From: an uncultured Pelagibacteraceae bacterium
GTDB lineage: Bacteria; Pseudomonadota; Alphaproteobacteria; Pelagibacterales; Pelagibacteraceae
Assembly (NCBI GenBank): GCA_902628195.1
Contig: CACOLY010000005.1
Coordinates: forward strand, 1-64,000
Reading direction: 5' to 3'
DNA: 64,000 nt
The notes under the pieces are model-generated. The model made no database searches. It saw only the letters and a list, made by a program, of their open reading frames with translations, and had not been told where the DNA came from. The position numbers were made by a program, and so were the translations under genes. Below are positions 57,624-64,000 of this stretch, piece by piece (position 1 is the stretch's first letter; every line of letters starts with the position of its first letter).

Positions 57624-58370
57624 GTGGCAGCTCACAAAAAATATAAAAACAAAGCTGAACGTTTGGCGGCTAAAAAAAGGTATTATGACAAAAATAAGCA
57701 TTGGTTAAATGCAAATAGAAGAGAAAAAAGAAGAATTGCAAGAGAAAAAAAACCAATAAGCAAATTCAAAAACTGTACTAGTTGTGGAAAACGATTAGCG
57801 AAGACGGAAAAAAATTTTAGATACAAAAGTAAGAAAAGAGACATTCTAACTTTCAGACCAACTTGTAGGCCTTGTGAAAGAAAAGAAGTCGCTAAATACT
57901 CAAAAACACCAGCTGGAAGGGCAATGAAAAAAAAAGCTGGGAAAAAATATAAAGCAAGTTCAAAAGGAAGGGCTGCAGACAAAAGATATTATGATAAAAA
58001 TAGAAAAATATTAAATCAAAAAAACATTAAAAGAAGAGCTATAAAAAGAAAAATAGATCCTCATACAAAAATAAGAGATAATTTATCTTTGAGGATGAGA
58101 TTAGCTTTAAAAGAGCAAAATTTAACCAAAAGAAATACAACAGCCGCTCTTGTAGGTTGTTCAATACCTTTTTTAAAAAAATATCTTGAAAATAAATTTA
58201 AAAAAGGAATGAACTGGAAAAATCAAGGTAGATATGGTTGGCATATAGATCATATTAAACCATGTGCCTCATTTGATTTAAGTGATCCAAGACAACAGCT
58301 AAAATGCTTTAACTATAAAAATCTTCAACCTTTATGGGCTGAAGAAAATATAAAAAAATCAAATAAGTAA
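57624..58370 (+). CDS. HNH endonuclease, phage/homing-like, with basic N-terminal repeats and zinc-finger-like cysteines
   Basis: NCTSCGKRL...CRPCERKE; ALVGCSIPFLKKYLENKFKKGMNWKNQGRYGWHIDHIKPCASFDLSDPRQQLKCFNYKNLQPLWAEENIKKSNK; GTG start. Confidence 0.82.
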   Translation: MAAHKKYKNKAERLAAKKRYYDKNKHWLNANRREKRRIAREKKPISKFKNCTSCGKRLAKTEKNFRYKSKKRDILTFRPTCRPCERKEVAKYSKTPAGRAMKKKAGKKYKASSKGRAADKRYYDKNRKILNQKNIKRRAIKRKIDPHTKIRDNLSLRMRLALKEQNLTKRNTTAALVGCSIPFLKKYLENKFKKGMNWKNQGRYGWHIDHIKPCASFDLSDPRQQLKCFNYKNLQPLWAEENIKKSNK

Positions 58371-58395
58371 TTTATTAAGGAACTAACCAAGCAAT

Positions 58396-58698
58396 TTATA
58401 ATACCTTTTCAAAGCCCTCAAAATTTGGGTGGCCAATATATAGATCACTATGCTTTCCTGCATCTTTATGCGCAAGTCTGAAAGCCTCTGATTTTGTCCA
58501 GTTCCAAAAATCATCTTTTGTTTCCCAAATACTATGTGAAGCATACAAGGTGTGATCATCTTTTGTCTCACTTTTTACTAAATTAAAATTTTTAAATCCT
58601 GGCACTTTATCTAAATGTGTTTCTCTATTTTTCCAGACATTTTCAAATTCAGTCTCCTTTCCTTTAACAATCTTAAATCTATTCATTGCGATAAACAT
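58396..58698 (-). CDS. Antibiotic biosynthesis monooxygenase (ABM/IsdG-like) family protein
   Basis: MFIAMNRFKIVKGKETEFENVWKNRETHLDKVPGFKNFNLVKSE ... WETKDDFWNWTKSEAFRLAHKD. Confidence 0.82.
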   Translation of the reverse strand: MFIAMNRFKIVKGKETEFENVWKNRETHLDKVPGFKNFNLVKSETKDDHTLYASHSIWETKDDFWNWTKSEAFRLAHKDAGKHSDLYIGHPNFEGFEKVL

Positions 58699-58706
58699 TT
58701 TTCCTC

Positions 58707-58823
58707 CTATATTTTACCTATTCCGAAAAAAGCACCTGCAATAATTAATAACCAAATTATTCCTTTTATTAAAAAAAAGGAAAAACTACCTATTAATAAA
58801 AACTTTTTAACTTTATTTTTCAC
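58707..58823 (-). CDS. Possible 38-aa single-pass membrane protein (not in ORF track)
   Basis: GTG-start minus-strand reading VKNKVKKFLLIGSFSFFLIKGIIWLLIIAGAFFGIGKI*; just upstream of the ABM gene. Confidence 0.45.
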   Translation of the reverse strand: MKNKVKKFLLIGSFSFFLIKGIIWLLIIAGAFFGIGKI

Positions 58824-58956
58824 ACTCAAAAAATATCATTAAAAATTTTACTTTCGATGCGATATTTAGACTTATGAATTTTCCAAATTATAAGCTTTTA
58901 CTACAAAGAATTAATCAAGCTTTCTTATAATTTTCTAAATTTATATTTTAAGATAA

Positions 58957-59730
58957 TTATTTTATTACAAAGTAACTACCAGTTGTTGGTTGAAAAGAAA
59001 AAGAGAAGGTCTTATCTTTAAAATATTCATCACAAGCTTTTTTAGCTCCATCAAATACTTTTGAATTATAATCATCACATATTATTATTCCACCATCAAT
59101 AAGTTTTGGGTAAAAAAATTTTAATGACTCTAAAGTTGGTTCATACAAATCAACATCGATATGAACTAAAGAAAATTTTTTATTTTCTAAAATATGAAAT
59201 TTTTCAGGTATCCATCCTTTGTAAGTATTAATAAAATTAAAATCACCTAATACTTTATCCTTTACAAAAGTTTCATCTGATTTGAACTGGGTACGAATTT
59301 TTAATAATTGATTATCACTAAATTTTGAGAGATTTTCATCAAATTTTGACTTCTCGGAAAGACCCTCAAAACTATCAAAAATATGAAAATTTATCTTTTT
59401 TTTAGAATATTTTTTTATTAGGCACGATATTACATATGAGGAATGACCTCGCCAACATCCTATTTCTGCAAAATCTTCTATTTCATTTTTCTTTAAAGTA
59501 AATTTAACTAAATTTATTAGATCTAAAAATCTAGACTGTTTAAAAGAATTGTCTGATTTTTCATTTTCACTTTTTATCAAACCATCTAAATAAAGTTGAT
59601 AATCTGGATTACTACTATCAAAAGAAAATAGATCATTTTTACTTATCAAGAATGAAGAATTTATTTTGATAATTTTTAAGTTAATCATCTTCAAAATAGA
59701 TTGAATAGAGTTCTTAAAAAATCTTAACAT
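58957..59730 (-). CDS. TylF/macrocin-O-methyltransferase-like SAM-dependent methyltransferase
   Basis: DFAEIGCWRGHSSYVISCLI, FHIFDSFEGLSEKS, FSLVHIDVDLYEPTLESLKFFYPKLIDGGIIICDDYNS. Confidence 0.88.
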   Translation of the reverse strand: MLRFFKNSIQSILKMINLKIIKINSSFLISKNDLFSFDSSNPDYQLYLDGLIKSENEKSDNSFKQSRFLDLINLVKFTLKKNEIEDFAEIGCWRGHSSYVISCLIKKYSKKKINFHIFDSFEGLSEKSKFDENLSKFSDNQLLKIRTQFKSDETFVKDKVLGDFNFINTYKGWIPEKFHILENKKFSLVHIDVDLYEPTLESLKFFYPKLIDGGIIICDDYNSKVFDGAKKACDEYFKDKTFSFSFQPTTGSYFVIK

Positions 59731-59731
59731 A

Positions 59732-60331
59732 TTAAGGGATTAACCAACTATTTTTATTATTTTCAAGATCAAATTTAGCTCTCCGATGTCCTCTAGCTGC
59801 AAGATATAGCCATTCAATAGATTTGATTTTGCATTTTATAACAGTAAAGTTTTTATAACCCTCTTCACTTTGCTCCATTGTATAATCAAAATCTTCTAAT
59901 TTAGATATCATACCTGATGTTGGATTTTCTGATGCGGTTCCTGGAGGGCTATCAGTTAAATAACATCGTCTACTTATATGCTGAGTTTTTTTCCATGACT
60001 CCTCTGTTGTAGAATTTTGATTATTTATTTCACACTCTACTTTTACTCTTAATTGTACCTTTTCTTCCTTGTCGTAAAAAACTAGAGAGGCATTCTTATT
60101 TTTTTTAAGAATATCTACCTTTGGAGATCTTAAATCAGTATGGAATTGTAATAGATTATTTACTCTATCTGATTTACGTAAAACAACAATTCTACCATCT
60201 ACTTCATCTTGATGAGCACATATGAAAACAGGAATTCTAAATGGTGAACCTCTGTTAGTCACAGCATCATCTAGCATTGACCAATACTTATTCTTAATTT
60301 CTTCTAAATTTTCATAGTATGCAGGCTGCAT
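59732..60331 (-). CDS. Pyridoxamine 5'-phosphate oxidase-family FMN-binding protein
   Basis: DGRIVVLRKSDRVNNLLQFHTDLRSPKVDILKKNKNASLVFYDKEEKVQLRVKVE; C-terminal SIEWLYLAARGHRRAKFD. Confidence 0.87.
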   Translation of the reverse strand: MQPAYYENLEEIKNKYWSMLDDAVTNRGSPFRIPVFICAHQDEVDGRIVVLRKSDRVNNLLQFHTDLRSPKVDILKKNKNASLVFYDKEEKVQLRVKVECEINNQNSTTEESWKKTQHISRRCYLTDSPPGTASENPTSGMISKLEDFDYTMEQSEEGYKNFTVIKCKIKSIEWLYLAARGHRRAKFDLENNKNSWLIP

Positions 60332-60334
60332 ACA

Positions 60335-61204
60335 TTACTTTCTAAATCTTTTTATTAAACTTGAGGTATCCCAACGATTTCCACCTAAACCTTGAACTTC
60401 TCCATAAAATTTATCAACAAGCTCTGTGACAGGTAACAATGAACCATTATTTTTAGCTTCATCCATTGCAATCTTTAAATCTTTTCTCATCCAATCAACT
60501 GCAAAACCAAAATCAAATTTATCATCAATCATTGTTTTATATCTGTTTTCCATTTGCCAAGATTGTGCAGCACCTTTTGAAATTACTTCAATAACATCTT
60601 CCATATTTAATCCAGCTTTCATTCCAAAGTTAATTCCTTCAGATAAACCTTGAACTAATCCTGCTATACAAATTTGATTTACCATCTTAGCTAATTGTCC
60701 ACAACCAGCTTTACCAAGTAGTTTCATTTTTTTACTGTAACAATCAATTTTATCTTTTGCTTTATCAAAGTCAGCTTGATCACCACCGATCATCACTGTT
60801 AGTGCACCATTCTCTGCACCAGCTTGTCCACCCGATACTGGAGCATCTAATGCACCAAATTCATTTTTCTTAGCATATTCATAAATTTCTCTAGCAATTG
60901 TTGCTGACGCGGTAGTGTTATCAATATAGATTGCATCTTTTTTAATAGTTTTAAATGCACCATTTTCACCAAACGTTACTTCTCTTAAATCATTATCATT
61001 TCCAACACAGGTAAAAATATACTCTGCATCTTTTGTAGCTTCAGCAGGAGTTTCCGCCATTTTACCTTTGTATTCTTTAATCCATTTTTCTGCTTTTGTT
61101 TTTGTTCTGTTAAAAACAGTTACATTGTGGCCACCTTTTGATATATAACCAGCCATTGGATAACCCATGACACCAAGACCTATAAAAGCAACATTACAAC
61201 TCAT
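60335..61204 (-). CDS. 3-hydroxyisobutyrate dehydrogenase-family NAD(P)-dependent oxidoreductase
   Basis: VAFIGLGVMGYPMAGYISKGGHNVTVFNRT, DAPVSGGQAGAENGALTVMIGG, GQLAKMVNQI. Confidence 0.92.
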   Translation of the reverse strand: MSCNVAFIGLGVMGYPMAGYISKGGHNVTVFNRTKTKAEKWIKEYKGKMAETPAEATKDAEYIFTCVGNDNDLREVTFGENGAFKTIKKDAIYIDNTTASATIAREIYEYAKKNEFGALDAPVSGGQAGAENGALTVMIGGDQADFDKAKDKIDCYSKKMKLLGKAGCGQLAKMVNQICIAGLVQGLSEGINFGMKAGLNMEDVIEVISKGAAQSWQMENRYKTMIDDKFDFGFAVDWMRKDLKIAMDEAKNNGSLLPVTELVDKFYGEVQGLGGNRWDTSSLIKRFRK

Positions 61205-61212
61205 AATTTTTT

Positions 61213-62421
61213 ATGTTTAATAGTTTAAGTTTAAAAGTAATTATATTTGGATTTATTTTTACATTTTTTTCTAGTTTTGGACAGAGTTTTTTTCTTGGTT
61301 TGTTTAATTCTAGCATTAGAGAAACACTTTCAATTACTCATGGACAATTTGGCTCAATATATGCCTCAGCAACATTGCTAAGTAGTTTTCTTTTAATTTG
61401 GGTTGGAAAAAAAATTGATGATATTAATATCTTTAAATTTGCTTTTTATGTAACTTTACTTCTATCTTTTTCTTGTTTTTTCTTTTCAAAGATCTCATCT
61501 ATAACTTTTTTATTTATTTCTGTTTTTTTAATGAGATTTTCTGGGCAAGGACTGATGTCCCATACAGCAACAACAACTATTACAAGATATTTTATTAAAT
61601 CAAGAGGTAAAGCTTTAAGTATTGGATGGTTTGGTCTTTCAACTGCGGAATTTATTTTACCTGTATTAATCGTTTATTTATTAACAATCACTGCCTGGCA
61701 AAATATTTGGATATCTATATCTATTTTTATTTTGATTTTTTTACCATTAGCATCATTTTTTTTAATAAAAAAATTAGATTTTGATACAAGAGAACAATTA
61801 GGCTCAAATGATCCTGAAATAAAGGAAATCAAACAATGGAAAAGAATTGAAGTTTTAAAGGATTACAGATTTTATATAGTTTGTTTGAATATGTTAGCAA
61901 TGCCATGGATTGCAACAGGTGTATTTGTTTATCAATCTTTTATCACTGAAGCTAAAGAATGGGGATCCTTTGTTATTGCTCAATCATTTATGGTTTATTC
62001 AATATCATCTGTTGTTACTTTATTAGGATCTGGCTTTTTAATCGATAAATTTACTAGTAGAAAACTTTTAATTTTTATGAATATACCTTTGCTGTTTTCT
62101 ACATTAGTTTTATTTTACTTCGACAATCCAATTATTTCTTTTATTTTTCTTGGTTTAATTGGTATTTCCAATGGTCTAGCCAATGTTTTAGGCTCATCAA
62201 CATGGGCTGAAATTTATGGTGTCAAATATATTGGATCAATTAAAGCTTTAACCACTGCTTTAATGGTTTTTTCCACTGCTTTTGGAACTGCTCTGTTTGG
62301 ATTTTTGATAGATAGAGGTTTTTCTATTGAACAGATTGCATTAGTTTCATTTATATATATTTTTATCTCTTTAATCCTCCTATTTTTTGTTAGAAACAAG
62401 CTAAATCCACAATATATCTAA
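61213..62421 (+). CDS. MFS transporter
   Basis: 12-TM-like pattern; SLSITHGQFGSIYASATLLSSFLLIWVGKKIDD-type N half; LIDKFTSRKLLIFMNIPLL. Confidence 0.87.
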   Translation: MFNSLSLKVIIFGFIFTFFSSFGQSFFLGLFNSSIRETLSITHGQFGSIYASATLLSSFLLIWVGKKIDDINIFKFAFYVTLLLSFSCFFFSKISSITFLFISVFLMRFSGQGLMSHTATTTITRYFIKSRGKALSIGWFGLSTAEFILPVLIVYLLTITAWQNIWISISIFILIFLPLASFFLIKKLDFDTREQLGSNDPEIKEIKQWKRIEVLKDYRFYIVCLNMLAMPWIATGVFVYQSFITEAKEWGSFVIAQSFMVYSISSVVTLLGSGFLIDKFTSRKLLIFMNIPLLFSTLVLFYFDNPIISFIFLGLIGISNGLANVLGSSTWAEIYGVKYIGSIKALTTALMVFSTAFGTALFGFLIDRGFSIEQIALVSFIYIFISLILLFFVRNKLNPQYI

Positions 62422-62466
62422 AAAAATCTCCTTGATTTTATTTAGCTCACTGTGTAGATACTGCGG

Positions 62467-63000
62467 ATGGCTAGAGTCACAGTTGAAGATTGCATCGATA
62501 AAGTTGAAAGTCCTTACGAATTAGTTTTAGTTGCAAAAGAAAGAGCTACACAATTAAATTCAGGGATTGAGCCTACTTTAGATAAAGATAATGACAAAAA
62601 TACTGTTATCGCATTAAGAGAGATAGCTGAAGAAAATATAAAAGTTCAAGAATTAACTGAGAGTGCAGTTTACAAATTAAGAAAACATGTAGAACAAGTT
62701 GATGATGGAGTTGAGGCTGATGAGGACATAGGTGATGATTTCGAAAGTTTATATAAAGGAGAGATTTCGAAAAGTGGAACACCTATTTTACCATCAAAAA
62801 GAGCTAGAAAAAATCCTGAGAAAATTCAAGTCTCAAAAGAAGATTTAGCTGAATTATCAGAAGCAGCGCAACCCGAAATAGATGTAAATGAAACCGAAGG
62901 TACTGAATCTGAACAAGCAGAAGTTTCATTAGAAGAAGTAACTGATAGCGAAAATCAAACAGATGATAATTCAGATGACTCAGATACTTCAAACACTTAA
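62467..63000 (+). CDS. rpoZ: RNA polymerase omega subunit with acidic C-terminal extension
   Basis: [58 protein letters not shown]. Confidence 0.9.
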   Translation: MARVTVEDCIDKVESPYELVLVAKERATQLNSGIEPTLDKDNDKNTVIALREIAEENIKVQELTESAVYKLRKHVEQVDDGVEADEDIGDDFESLYKGEISKSGTPILPSKRARKNPEKIQVSKEDLAELSEAAQPEIDVNETEGTESEQAEVSLEEVTDSENQTDDNSDDSDTSNT

Positions 63001-63022
63001 TAAAAAAACATAAAGTTTTAAA

Positions 63023-64000
63023 ATGAATAGGAAAGTTTCCGTTGCTCCTATGATGGATTGTACTGATCGTCATGAACGATTTTTCCTAAGACTAATTTCA
63101 AAAAATACACTTCTTTATACAGAGATGATTGTAGATGAGGCAATTAATAGAGGTGATAAAAAAAAATTATTAGAATTTAATATAAATGAAAAACCAGTAG
63201 CACTTCAGATTGGTGGTTCATCACCAAAACTTTTAGCCGAAGCAACAAAAATTGGTGAAGATTTTGGCTATGATGAAATTAATTTAAATTTAGGATGTCC
63301 AAGTAAAAAAGTTGAAAAAAATAAGTTTGGTGCTTGTTTAATGAAAGAACCAAATTTAGTAGCTGATTGTCTAAGTAAAATGCAAGCAATCACCAAACTT
63401 CCAATTACAATAAAAACTAGAATTGGATATGATGATGTTGAGGATTACGATAATTTTCATAATTTTATATCAACTTTAAAATCAACTGGAATTAAAACCT
63501 TTATTGTTCATGCAAGGAAGGCAATGTTAGGAAAATTTACACCAAAACAGAATTTAAATATTCCACCATTAAAATATAATTATGTTTATAATCTAAAAAG
63601 AGATTTTCCTAATGAAGAAATTATTATAAATGGTGGAATTATATCAGTGGATGAAATTCAAAATCATTTAGAAAAAACAGATGGAGTAATGATTGGTAGG
63701 GCGGCCTATCATACCCCATATTTATTAGCAGACATTGAAAGAGAAATTTTTAAAAATGAAATAATTCCAAGTAGGCAAGAAATTATTGAAAATCTAATCC
63801 CTTACGTAAAAGAGGAATTAAAAAAAGGGACAAGATTAAATCAAATAATGAGACACACACTAGGTTTATTCCACGGTCAAGCAGGTGCTAGTCACTGGAA
63901 AAGGTATTTAAGTGAAAACATGTGTGTTAGAAATGCGGACGTCCAAAAAATAGATCATATAATGGACAAGATAAAATATAACAATGTAGAAAGAAGAGTA
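63023..64000 (+). CDS. dusA: tRNA-dihydrouridine synthase A, 3' truncated by window edge (not in ORF track)
   Basis: Open from ATG 63023 to window end: MNRKVSVAPMMDCTDRHERFFLRLIS ... YDEINLNLGCPSKKVEKNKFGACLM ... FIVHARKAMLGKFTPKQN. Confidence 0.93.
   Translation, partial: MNRKVSVAPMMDCTDRHERFFLRLISKNTLLYTEMIVDEAINRGDKKKLLEFNINEKPVALQIGGSSPKLLAEATKIGEDFGYDEINLNLGCPSKKVEKNKFGACLMKEPNLVADCLSKMQAITKLPITIKTRIGYDDVEDYDNFHNFISTLKSTGIKTFIVHARKAMLGKFTPKQNLNIPPLKYNYVYNLKRDFPNEEIIINGGIISVDEIQNHLEKTDGVMIGRAAYHTPYLLADIEREIFKNEIIPSRQEIIENLIPYVKEELKKGTRLNQIMRHTLGLFHGQAGASHWKRYLSENMCVRNADVQKIDHIMDKIKYNNVERRV

Noticed and set aside
58615-58842. 75-aa plus-strand ORF
   Set aside because: Antisense to the ABM gene and the 38-aa membrane ORF; no start context or similarity.
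62804-63073. 89-aa minus-strand ORF at rpoZ/dusA junction
   Set aside because: Antisense to the rpoZ tail and dusA start, low-complexity composition, no RBS or family signal.
1-64000. CRISPR arrays, IS elements, integrases, prophage blocks, rRNA genes
   Set aside because: No regularly spaced repeats, transposase or integrase motifs, phage structural genes or rRNA sequence recognised; only the isolated HNH endonuclease hints at mobile DNA.

Overview
The window is about 64 kb of very AT-rich, gene-dense DNA with many overlapping genes. It looks like a streamlined alphaproteobacterial chromosome of SAR11/Pelagibacter type; the taxon is inferred from gene content and style, not computed. Main blocks: (1) 5'-truncated aldehyde dehydrogenase plus DUF779, and split XdhC proteins. 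(2) A molybdenum-cofactor operon (moaA, moaC, thioesterase, serine hydrolase, moaD, moaE, msrP, msrQ) divergent from a SorAB-like sulfite dehydrogenase and cytochrome c. (3) Succinate-semialdehyde-type ALDH, FAH-family hydrolase, ppc, ccdA, an azoreductase-like flavoprotein, membrane proteins, a gamma-butyrobetaine-hydroxylase-like dioxygenase, cysE/cysK, LysE exporter and alternative oxidase. (4) A putative sulfonate (taurine/dihydroxypropanesulfonate) uptake and catabolism region: HpsN-like dehydrogenase, phosphate acyltransferase, LDH2/ComC-like dehydrogenase, TauABC-type transporter with a greatly enlarged permease, aminotransferase, alanine dehydrogenase, DMGDH-like protein. (5) A two-winged-helix regulator and two tandem paralogous tail-anchored mini-proteins, glycosyltransferases, tRNA-Met, guaC and a propeller autotransporter. 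(6) A spermidine/MTA-salvage block: apt divergent from mtnP-mtnA-class II aldolase-SpeD::SpeE fusion, followed by a polar amino-acid ABC transporter lacking its ATPase. (7) DoeA-like M24 hydrolase, glycosyltransferases, a lone HNH endonuclease, MFS transporter, rpoZ and 3'-truncated dusA. No CRISPR array, rRNA, IS element or prophage was seen. The most interesting items are the self-contained polyamine/MTA module with its SpeD-SpeE fusion, the sulfonate region with the 640-aa TauC-like permease, the orphan HNH endonuclease and the mini-protein pair next to an internally duplicated regulator. All assignments come from reading motifs by eye; no database search was run.
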